A DNA stretch of 51,889 nucleotides from Bacteroidales bacterium (GTDB taxonomy: Bacteria > Bacteroidota > Bacteroidia > Bacteroidales > P3). This document shows, one piece after another, positions 45,643 to 51,889 of the stretch (positions are counted from its first letter, which is position 1; each line of letters begins with the position of its first letter). A program made the translations under genes and the position numbers. The notes below the pieces were generated by a model that searched no databases, was not told where the DNA came from, and saw only the letters and a list, made by a program, of their open reading frames with translations. Location of the stretch: contig JAUNHX010000005.1 of NCBI GenBank assembly GCA_030523765.1, forward strand, positions 82,421 through 134,309, written 5' to 3'.

Positions 45643-45933
45643 ATGTTACCAAAACTCGACCCACTTCTCCATTCGGAGCTGCGATTGGCGGTAATGTCGA
45701 TCCTGTCGGATGTCGACCAAGCCGATTTCAGTTATATCAAAAAGCAGACCGATGCCACATCGGGTAATCTGAGTGTTCAGATCGACAAACTGAGTGCTGC
45801 TGGTTACATTACCGTCGAGAAAGGATTCAAGGGAAAGATGCCTTGCACCACCTGTCGGATCACCCCAGTAGGCATCGAGGCGTTCAAAAACTATGTCAAG
45901 GCACTGAAGAAATATATCTCTGTTGGTAAATAG
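45643..45933 (+). CDS. winged-helix transcriptional regulator (HTH_34/MarR-ArsR like)
   Basis: A 96-aa one-domain DNA-binding protein. The helix-turn-helix is in VMSILSDVDQADFSYIKKQTDATSGNLSVQIDKLSAAGYITVEK (about 17-60), followed by the wing with GFKGKMPCTTCRITPVG (about 61-77) and a C-terminal helix for dimerisation. This is the short HTH_34 family form. The start is 2 bp after the stop of the membrane-protein gene, so the two are translationally coupled. Autoregulation from the promoter at 44995 is a reasonable inference. The CxxC within the wing (PCTTC, about 68-72) might sense metal or redox state; unproven. Confidence 0.88.
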   Translation: MLPKLDPLLHSELRLAVMSILSDVDQADFSYIKKQTDATSGNLSVQIDKLSAAGYITVEKGFKGKMPCTTCRITPVGIEAFKNYVKALKKYISVGK

Positions 45934-46058
45934 TTGTAATTATATTACTTATATACTGTGTATAAAAGTAACACTTTAATATACTTTTCGACTGAATCAT
46001 CAGCATTCAAGTCACTTCAAGTAATCCATTTTAATTAATACAAAATCAAACTTCTGGA

Positions 46059-46108
46059 CTACGATCCGTTCGAAAACAAAGACTCTCTTTGTTGGGAATG
46101 GATCGTAG
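46059..46108 (+). other. long stem-loop upstream of the 46190 gene
   Basis: CTACGATCCGTTC (46059-46071) pairs with GAATGGATCGTAG (46096-46108), with one G-T pair. An inner AACAAAG/CTTTGTT stem (46075-46081, 46087-46093) sits inside it. It lies 126 bp after the HTH gene and 40 bp before the next promoter. It has no immediate T run, so it may be a terminator for the HTH pair, an operator-like element or a small RNA. Confidence 0.55.
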
Positions 46109-46147
46109 ATCTGTTTAATTATTTTTCGCCATATAATTTTTTTTTAC

Positions 46148-46155
46148 TATTTTTG
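46148..46155 (+). promoter_or_regulatory. -7 promoter element for the 46190 gene
   Basis: TATTTTTG followed by C (TAnnTTTG), with TTTCG at 46124-46128 near the -33 position. It lies 35 bp before the ATG at 46190 and rules out the in-frame ATG at 46160 as the main start. Confidence 0.65.
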
Positions 46156-46189
46156 CAAATTGACTATGCACATAGAAAACTGTATTAAT

Positions 46190-47803
46190 ATGAATAAAAA
46201 TATATTAATTCTCACTACAATAGCTCTTCTCGGACTGGGTTCGTTGAAGGCTCAGGACATCGTAAATTTGCGGATGGATGCCGCTTGGCAGGGACTTCGT
46301 GGTCCGGTGGCATCGATGGACGAGGACATTCTCATCAAAAAAGATTATTTCCGCGACGACTGGCCTTCGCGCAAATGGTTCCGTCAAGATCTCCGCAACT
46401 GTCTCCAGGAAGATAAGGGTCGCATCATGACCTTCAACCCCAACGGACGCCTAGCCTCCATCACCTATACCAATAAAGGGGTGGCAGGACTCAAAACGCA
46501 ATGCAACTATGCCTCCAATGGTCTCCTCTCCTCCTTCGTAGGCGAGGGCTACAAGGTCGAGGCCAAATACTCCGGCACCGATGCCGACATCAATATCTAT
46601 GCCGAAACCAAGAGCTATAGCAGCAAGGTGAATCTGGCTACCGCCGACCTGAATAAGGCCCCCTATACCAACACCTATCCCTTCGATATGAAATGCCGTC
46701 AAACGCTGACTCCCAACGGACAAATCCTCACATCGAAATATTTCTATGTGGATAGCGTGATGGCTCGCGAAATCTCCTATACCTACAACCATTTGGGTCT
46801 CCTCGCCAAAGAGGTGGTGGTCGACTATCAGCGCGACCCCAACGATCCTTCCGTCAGCACCATCCTCTATCAGTACGACAACAATAACTTCTTGACTCGC
46901 AAAACTATCAAAGGCACCGCCATCAACGATGTGCTTACCTATGTGAACAACGAAATGGGCGACTGTGTACAGCTCACCATCGAACATCCCTACGGCAACG
47001 AGGTCTATACCTACGAATATGAATATGACGATTGGGGCAACTGGATTATGCGCCTTCAGTTCAAAAACGGCGCCTTCGACTGTGCTGCCCTCCGCACCCT
47101 CGTCTACCGCAAAAAGGCTGGCACCTCTGCTGCCGACGAGATAGCCCTCACCGAAGAGGCTCAGTCGGCCAAGAAAGCCAAGATGAGCTTCGAAGCCGAA
47201 CAGCGCAAAGAGGCCGAGGCTGCTCAGAAAGAGGCTATGAAACAGCAACGCGATAAGGAGAAAGCCGAGGCCAAAGCGGCTAAGGCTGCCGCTCGCGAGG
47301 CTGCCGCTGCCGAAAAGGCTGCCAAGAAGCAGGCTGCCAAAGAGGCTGCCGACGCTGAGAAGGCTGCCAAGATGGAGGGAAAACAAAACAAAGATCAAGC
47401 CACCGATAAGGTAAGCAAGAAGAAAGAGCGTAAGCAGGGCGATAAGGCTGATAAGCAGAAAGCCCCCAAGGAGCCTAAGGCAAAGAAAGCTAAGAAAGAG
47501 CCTAAGGCCGACAAGCAGAAAGCCCCCAAGGAGCCCAAAGCCACAAAGGCTAAGAAAGCTAAAAAAGCCAAGAAGCAGCAGGAGTCGCCCGCTATGCAAC
47601 CCCAACATGAAATCCAAACCCTGGGTGGTGATGAGCGTGACCAGAAGGCTGTCACTCGCGAAATGAAACGTCGCGCCCTGGCTGCCGAGAAGGCTCGTGC
47701 TAAGGAATACAAGCAGCAGCAAAAAGCCCGCAAGGCTGCCGAAAAGGAGGCCGAGAAGGCTATGAAAGCTGCCGAGAAAGAGGCCAAGAAAGGTAAGAAA
47801 TAA
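46190..47803 (+). CDS. exported YD-like repeat protein with long Lys/Ala-rich tail
   Basis: A 537-aa protein with signal peptide MNKNILILTTIALLGLGSLKAQ. The N-terminal half (about 30-300) carries loose Tyr/Asp repeats in the style of the protein at 14481: FNPNGRLASITYTNKG, YNHLGLLAKEVVVDY, LYQYDNNNFLTRKTI and YEYEYDDWGNWIMRL. From about 310 to the end it is almost only Lys, Ala, Glu and Gln, with repeated AEKAAK and KQKAPKEPKA units. This strongly basic histone H1-like or coiled-coil tail is either disordered or amphipathic. Reduced complexity may inflate length by repeat expansion. Function is unknown; a role binding polyanions on the envelope is speculation. Confidence 0.7.
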   Translation: MNKNILILTTIALLGLGSLKAQDIVNLRMDAAWQGLRGPVASMDEDILIKKDYFRDDWPSRKWFRQDLRNCLQEDKGRIMTFNPNGRLASITYTNKGVAGLKTQCNYASNGLLSSFVGEGYKVEAKYSGTDADINIYAETKSYSSKVNLATADLNKAPYTNTYPFDMKCRQTLTPNGQILTSKYFYVDSVMAREISYTYNHLGLLAKEVVVDYQRDPNDPSVSTILYQYDNNNFLTRKTIKGTAINDVLTYVNNEMGDCVQLTIEHPYGNEVYTYEYEYDDWGNWIMRLQFKNGAFDCAALRTLVYRKKAGTSAADEIALTEEAQSAKKAKMSFEAEQRKEAEAAQKEAMKQQRDKEKAEAKAAKAAAREAAAAEKAAKKQAAKEAADAEKAAKMEGKQNKDQATDKVSKKKERKQGDKADKQKAPKEPKAKKAKKEPKADKQKAPKEPKATKAKKAKKAKKQQESPAMQPQHEIQTLGGDERDQKAVTREMKRRALAAEKARAKEYKQQQKARKAAEKEAEKAMKAAEKEAKKGKK

Positions 47804-47856
47804 ACACCTCCTCTGTTCAGTGTGAAAAACAACTTAAAAAAAATTCAAATTATAAA

Positions 47857-49908
47857 ATGAAAAAAACAATTCTGACAGTTATGACATTAAGTCTTGTTGC
47901 AGCTGTTGGCTGCAAAGGCGGCGACAAACCTGCCGAGCTGACATCAGGTATCCACCTGAGCAACTTAGACACCACCGCTAATCCTGTCGACGACTTCTAC
48001 CAGTACGCCTGTGGCGGATGGGTGAAGAACAACCCCCTCGACGACGAACACAGCCGCTATGGCGCTTTCGACATCCTTGCCGACACCAACCGCGAACAGA
48101 TGAAGACCCTCATCGACGAGATCACCAAGAACGATCAGCAAGAGGGCACCATCCCCTACAAAATCGCTACCCTCTATAATGTGGGTATGGACAGCGCTCG
48201 CCTGCAGCAGCAGGGTGCCGAGCCTATCCAGGCACTCCTCAACGAAATCAACGCCCTCTCCACCCGCGAAGAGCTCTCCAAAGAACTGGTGGCTCTCCAT
48301 CGTCAGGGAATCAACCCCTTCTTCGGTCTCTTCTCTGAAGCCGACTTCGACAACAGCAAGATGCAGATTGGCTGGATTTACCAGGCTGGTACTGGCATGG
48401 GCGAACGCGACTACTACCTCGAGAGCAAGAACAAACATCTGCAGGATGCTTACATGCAGCTCATGACCAAAGAGTTCGCTCTGGCTGGCTACGACAAGAT
48501 CGCTTCTATGGCTCCCGATGTGCTGGCTAAGATGGTTTACAACCTCGAAACGCGTCTGGCTAAAGCACAGTACGACAACCTCACCAACCGCGACCCCTTC
48601 AAGACCTTCCATAAGATGAATGTGGCCAACGCCGAGAAGATAGCTCCCGCTATCGGCTTCAAATCCTATTTCGAGGGTATGGGTGTCGAAGCTATGGATA
48701 CCTTCAATATGGCTCAGCCCGAGTTCATCACCGAGGTCTCCAACATCCTGGCCAAAGAGAACATCGAAACCATCAAGGCTTACTATGCTTGGAACGTCAT
48801 CAACGGCGCTGCCGCTTACCTGAGCGACGACTTTGTCAATGCTAACTTCGACTTCTACGGCCGCACCCTCAGTGGCATGCAGCAAAACCGTCCTCGTTGG
48901 AAACGTGTCACCAGCACCCTCAACGGTGCTATGAGCGAGGCTCTCGGTCAGATGTATGTCGAGAAATATTTCCCCGCCGAGGCTAAGGATCGTATGATCA
49001 CCCTTGTCAACAACCTCAAAGAGGCCTTCAAACAACGCATCACCGATGCCGCTTGGATGAACCAGGCCACCAAAGAGAAAGCTATCGAAAAACTCGATGC
49101 TGTCTACGTAAAAGTGGGTTATCCCGACAAATGGAGAGACTATAGCAAACTCGAAATCAAAGATGATAGCTATTTCGCTAACATCCTCCGCAGCAACCGC
49201 TTTGATGTTGATTATAGCATCAACAAGATCAACAAACCTACCGACCGCGACGAGTGGGGTATGCCTCCTCAAATGGTCAACGCCTACTACAATCCTACCA
49301 CCAACGAGATCTGCTTCCCCGCTGCTATCCTCCAGCCTCCTTTCTTCGACATGAATGCCGACGATGCTGCTAACTACGGTGCTATCGGTGTTGTTATCGG
49401 ACACGAGATGAGCCACGGCTTCGACGATCAGGGTCGTCTCTACGACAAGGATGGCAACCTGAAAGACTGGTGGCTTCCCGAAGATGCCGATAACTTCAAA
49501 GCCAACGCCAAGAAACTTGCCGAATACTTCAGCACTATCCAGGTGCTCGACAATCCTCTTACCATGGCTAATGGTGAGCTCACCCTGGGCGAGAATATCG
49601 CCGACAATGGTGGTCTCCATATCTCCTATCTGGCTATGCAGAATGCCAAAGCCAAGGGTCAGGTGAAAGACGAGCCTATGGATGGCTTCACTCCCGAACA
49701 GCGTTTCTTCTTAGCCTATGCTGCCGTATGGGCCAACAATATCCGCAACGAGGAGATTGTACGCCTCACCAACGAGGATGTTCACAGCCTCGGCATGTGG
49801 CGTGTTAATGGTACCTTGAAGCATGTTACCGAGTTCGTTGAGGCCTTCGGCGTCAAAGAGGGCGACGGCATGTGGATCGATCCCGAACAGCGTGTTACCC
49901 TCTGGTAA
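47857..49908 (+). CDS. pepO: M13 family zinc metallopeptidase (neprilysin/PepO type), lipoprotein
   Basis: A 683-aa peptidase of the M13 (neprilysin) family, which cuts small peptides of up to about 40 residues. The N-terminal lipobox VAAVGC (Cys19) anchors it to a membrane. The N-terminal domain carries DFYQYACGGWVKNNPLD (about 46-62). In the catalytic domain NAYYNPTTNEICFPAAIL is the substrate-binding motif. HExxH is H516-E517-x-x-H520, and the third zinc ligand is E579 in ENIADNGG. The ending LW is near the family's CxxW-like terminus. It is complete, with a terminator 55 bp after the stop. Confidence 0.95.
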   Translation: MKKTILTVMTLSLVAAVGCKGGDKPAELTSGIHLSNLDTTANPVDDFYQYACGGWVKNNPLDDEHSRYGAFDILADTNREQMKTLIDEITKNDQQEGTIPYKIATLYNVGMDSARLQQQGAEPIQALLNEINALSTREELSKELVALHRQGINPFFGLFSEADFDNSKMQIGWIYQAGTGMGERDYYLESKNKHLQDAYMQLMTKEFALAGYDKIASMAPDVLAKMVYNLETRLAKAQYDNLTNRDPFKTFHKMNVANAEKIAPAIGFKSYFEGMGVEAMDTFNMAQPEFITEVSNILAKENIETIKAYYAWNVINGAAAYLSDDFVNANFDFYGRTLSGMQQNRPRWKRVTSTLNGAMSEALGQMYVEKYFPAEAKDRMITLVNNLKEAFKQRITDAAWMNQATKEKAIEKLDAVYVKVGYPDKWRDYSKLEIKDDSYFANILRSNRFDVDYSINKINKPTDRDEWGMPPQMVNAYYNPTTNEICFPAAILQPPFFDMNADDAANYGAIGVVIGHEMSHGFDDQGRLYDKDGNLKDWWLPEDADNFKANAKKLAEYFSTIQVLDNPLTMANGELTLGENIADNGGLHISYLAMQNAKAKGQVKDEPMDGFTPEQRFFLAYAAVWANNIRNEEIVRLTNEDVHSLGMWRVNGTLKHVTEFVEAFGVKEGDGMWIDPEQRVTLW

Positions 49909-49962
49909 TACAGACTGCTTATCTAAACGCTAAATCATTCAATCTACAATTTTTTTATATGG

Positions 49963-49990
49963 CGGGAGCTGTCGTAACTGATGGCTCCCG
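49963..49990 (+). terminator. intrinsic terminator of the M13 peptidase gene
   Basis: Arms CGGGAGC (49963-49969) and GCTCCCG (49984-49990) with a 14-nt loop, followed by TCCATCTTTT. The rest of 49909-50230 contains the rubredoxin promoter and no other recognisable feature. Confidence 0.75.
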
Positions 49991-50102
49991 TCCATCTTTT
50001 ATTCATCGCTGAAAACTCTTCTAATATAATAAAGAATAAATACTATATATATTGGCTAAAATTGTTATAATTATAAATTCTACGGAAAAAGGATTGATTT
50101 TT

Positions 50103-50133
50103 TTTGCCAAATCCAACAATCTTTGTATCTTTG
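50103..50133 (+). promoter_or_regulatory. complete Bacteroidetes promoter for rubredoxin
   Basis: TTTG (50103-50106) and TATCTTTG (50126-50133) lie exactly 19 bp apart, a perfect -33/-7 consensus match. The leader to the start codon is about 90 nt. Confidence 0.8.
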
Positions 50134-50230
50134 CAAAATGAAATGAGGAATGCCGAGCCGTAAGCACGTGCAATAACAGACCGACTTTCATGTTAAAAAA
50201 AGTTATTATTCATTAAAACTAAAAAACACG

Positions 50231-50392
50231 ATGAACAAGTACGTATGCGACATCTGCGGTTACATTTACGATCCCGAGAAGGGCGATCCCGATAGCGGTA
50301 TCGCTCCTGGCACTCCTTTCGAGTCGCTTCCCGACGACTGGGTCTGCCCGCTGTGTGGTGTTGGTAAGAGCGATTTCAGCCTGGCTGACTAA
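50231..50392 (+). CDS. rubredoxin
   Basis: A 53-aa iron-only electron carrier. The four iron ligands are in two CxxC-type knuckles: C6-DI-C9 ([16 protein letters not shown]) and C39-PL-C42 ([13 protein letters not shown]). The conserved [15 protein letters not shown] segment lies between them. It is complete. Rubredoxins pass electrons to rubrerythrin or superoxide reductase in anaerobes, fitting the HydG-containing lifestyle, but no such partner gene is here. It is monocistronic, with a consensus promoter upstream and a strong hairpin starting at the stop codon. Confidence 0.96.
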   Translation: MNKYVCDICGYIYDPEKGDPDSGIAPGTPFESLPDDWVCPLCGVGKSDFSLAD

Positions 50393-50451
50393 GCGCTTCC
50401 CGCCCCGAAATGAACACTAAGCGGACTGCTGCTTTGGGTGGCGGTTCGCTT
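50391..50451 (+). terminator. long hairpin starting at the rubredoxin stop codon
   Basis: AAGCG (50391-50395) pairs with CGCTT (50447-50451), CCGCC (50400-50404) with GGCGG (50440-50444), and CC/AAA with GG/TTT inside. The first bases are the last two of the TAA stop. Only TTATCC follows, so termination may depend on stem strength. Confidence 0.6.
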
Positions 50452-50544
50452 TATCCTTCCCTAGGGGTTTCCCTTATCAAGGTACACCTCTTTCCTTTAA
50501 TCAAAAGAATGAATATCACCTCAAGGGTGCTGATTAATAGATAA

Positions 50545-50733
50545 AGGTAACCTCTAAAAATTGCTTCAATGTGATTTTGGAGAAGATTTATAGCAGATTG
50601 CTCCGTTGAACGAAGGAGTATAGCGGGCTATATGACTGAGTGAAACTGAGCAAGATGCATAAATCAATCCAAAAGCACTGAAAGTATGGTTATTATTATT
50701 CCTTTTCATACGTGGAATTTTTAGAGGTTACCT
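50545..50733. repeat. MITE-like 189-bp element, copy 3 of 3
   Basis: Appears identical to copy 1. It is in the same orientation, with AA on both flanks (a different dinucleotide from copies 1 and 2, yet again matched on both sides). It ends 12 bp before the start codon of the WG-repeat gene, so it lies in that gene's leader or promoter region. Confidence 0.85.
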
Positions 50734-50745
50734 AAACACATTACA

Positions 50746-51889
50746 ATGATGAGAATGCAATTTTTTTTACAGAAAAAAGGGTGGGGCATCGTGCTACTCG
50801 TGTTGCTCGCCATCGCCATGCCGTTGAATGCCCAACAAAGAAAAAAGAGTCACGATCAACTCTATCCCTATTCAGTGCTCGAAGCGTCCAACAATCGGAT
50901 GCTCTTCGGTTTCATGAACCCTAAAGGACAATCGGTGATTGATCCCCAGTTTTATGCCGTCGGATTGTTTTATCCCTCTTTTTCAGAGGGTAGGGCACCC
51001 GTTCTCACCGCCGATGGTACCTATGGCTATATCGACGGAAAGGGCAAAATGACCATCATGGTATCCGATACGCCGCTCGTCGATATGGGTCCTTTCAAAG
51101 AGGGATTGGCTTGGATTCAACCCGCCAACGGCACCTTCTATTTCATTAACACCCATGGTGAACGACTCCCCTTCGACGCCTTGCAGGCGGCCAAGAATTT
51201 CTCCGAAGGACTCGCTCCTGCCATGCCCCAAGGGGGATCGCTGATGGGGTTTATCGATAAGCAAGGGCGCTATGTCATCGAACCTCAGTTTGTCGATGCT
51301 TGGAGCTTCTCCGAGGGCCTGGCTTGTGTGAAGGTACGTGTCGATGGCAACGCCTCTGGGGTACAAGATACCAAAGCACCTGCCACCTATCGCTACGGCT
51401 TCATCGACAAAAAGGGTCGTATGGTGATTGAACCTCGCTATACCCATGCAGCCTCCTTCTCCGAGGGGGTAGCCTGTGTCGAGACCGCGAGTGGCACCTA
51501 TCTGATAGGACACGATGGCAACGTGGTGACGGTATTCGACCCCTCGTTGCGAGTTCCCTTCTATTCCGAACGACTGCTTGTCGACCAACTCATCCCCGTG
51601 GTGAAGGATCTCCAGTACGGTTATGTCAATCGCAATGGTAAGATGGTGGTAGAGCCCCGCTTCAGTTATGCCACCACTTTCGTGGACGGACTGGCAAGGG
51701 TATACCAGAACGGGGAGTATGGCTATATCGACACAAAGGGACAGATGGTATGGAAAGGAAAGGTTGGCCTTCTGCGTATTCTCCACAAGCCCGACGCCGA
51801 CACCGAACAGGACGAGGACGATTATGATTATGACTATGAGGTGGGACCAGATTCAGGCTACGATGAAGGCTTTGATGAAGGGTACGATG
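50746..51889 (+). CDS. WG-repeat protein, exported, truncated by the window end
   Basis: The first 381 residues of a larger protein are present; the frame is still open at the window edge. The start MMRMQFF is followed by a hydrophobic signal segment ending MPLNAQQ (about 32). At least five WG (KWG-type) beta-repeats follow, each with G-Y/F-I-D-x-x-G and E-P-x-F/Y cores: GYIDGKGKM near 94, GFIDKQGRYVIEPQF near 168, GFIDKKGRMVIEPRY near 216, GYVNRNGKMVVEPRF near 292 and GYIDTKGQMVW near 325. The last visible part is extremely acidic (Asp/Tyr/Glu). Function unknown. Repeat copy 3 directly precedes the start codon. An in-frame ATG at 50749 is an alternative start. Confidence 0.85.
   Translation, partial: MMRMQFFLQKKGWGIVLLVLLAIAMPLNAQQRKKSHDQLYPYSVLEASNNRMLFGFMNPKGQSVIDPQFYAVGLFYPSFSEGRAPVLTADGTYGYIDGKGKMTIMVSDTPLVDMGPFKEGLAWIQPANGTFYFINTHGERLPFDALQAAKNFSEGLAPAMPQGGSLMGFIDKQGRYVIEPQFVDAWSFSEGLACVKVRVDGNASGVQDTKAPATYRYGFIDKKGRMVIEPRYTHAASFSEGVACVETASGTYLIGHDGNVVTVFDPSLRVPFYSERLLVDQLIPVVKDLQYGYVNRNGKMVVEPRFSYATTFVDGLARVYQNGEYGYIDTKGQMVWKGKVGLLRILHKPDADTEQDEDDYDYDYEVGPDSGYDEGFDEGYD

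Noticed and set aside
46451..47722. 423-aa Leu/Phe-rich frame opposite the YD-like gene
   Set aside because: The apparent membrane segments are the complement of the Lys/Ala/Glu-rich tail. There is no promoter, and the true gene has a signal peptide and promoter.
47965..49620. 551-aa open frame opposite the M13 peptidase gene
   Set aside because: It is antisense to a complete, motif-bearing peptidase. The Val/Leu/Glu-rich product arises from the codon bias of the real gene.
1..51889. Looked for CRISPR arrays, tRNA or rRNA genes, integrases, prophage and known defence genes
   Set aside because: No direct-repeat/spacer arrays, cloverleaf sequences, integrase or recombinase motifs, or defence-gene domains were recognised by reading; a dedicated scan could still find short RNAs.

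Overview
The window looks like the chromosome of an anaerobic Bacteroidetes bacterium, most likely order Bacteroidales. I could not name a genus. Four things support this: (i) promoters of the Bacteroidetes type (TAnnTTTG, in the best cases preceded 19 bp upstream by TTTG) instead of -35/-10 boxes; (ii) gene neighbourhoods typical of the phylum (leuS-nusB-DUF1573-yajC-ybbR-coaE, and ftsX-DUF3098-uppP-truB); (iii) two proteins with C-terminal type IX secretion (T9SS) sorting domains; (iv) an [FeFe]-hydrogenase maturase (HydG) and a rubredoxin, which fit anaerobic life. No rRNA, tRNA, CRISPR array, prophage or transposase gene was recognised.

Layout. 0.3-9.6 kb: an M20 dipeptidase diverges from galM-galK (galactose entry), followed by mutS2-mutL (DNA maintenance) and a rhomboid protease. 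9.8-22.1 kb, all on the minus strand: a membrane acyltransferase, hydG with its TM1266-type regulator, an Omp85-like outer-membrane barrel, a YD-repeat protein, an MFS transporter, an operon nfo - two secreted DNA/RNA nucleases - DUF2461, and an AI-2E-family permease. 22.4-31.9 kb, plus strand: leuS, nusB, a DUF1573 lipoprotein, yajC, ybbR, coaE, dnaB and a T9SS-exported esterase. 31.9-33.0 kb: a 1.1-kb AT-rich stretch without a convincing gene. 33.0-41.5 kb, minus strand: dnaN-ftsX-DUF3098-uppP-truB, then a Fn3/T9SS surface protein followed by LemA and two TPM-domain proteins. 41.6-51.9 kb, accessory: three unknown minus-strand genes (lipoprotein, thioredoxin-like protein, propeller-like protein), a membrane protein/HTH regulator pair, a YD-like protein with a long Lys/Ala tail, an M13 metallopeptidase lipoprotein, rubredoxin, and a WG-repeat protein running off the window.

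The most distinctive feature is a 189-bp element present three times (41617, 44520, 50545), always in the same orientation. It has 18-bp terminal inverted repeats, a highly self-complementary interior and apparent 2-bp target duplications, with one substitution among all copies. It resembles a MITE (non-autonomous transposon) or structured mobile repeat. Each copy sits at a gene-expression boundary: beside a terminator and upstream of a promoter, at a probable transcription start, and 12 bp before a start codon. Two copies bracket the cassette of three unknown genes. Other points worth a look: a terminator-like hairpin in the dnaB leader, a 44-bp tandem duplication running through the truB stop codon, a long inverted repeat behind hydG, and a MutL whose endonuclease motifs are degenerate. 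I saw no clear novel defence or biosynthetic system; the repeat family and its bracketed cassette are the best candidates for something undescribed.
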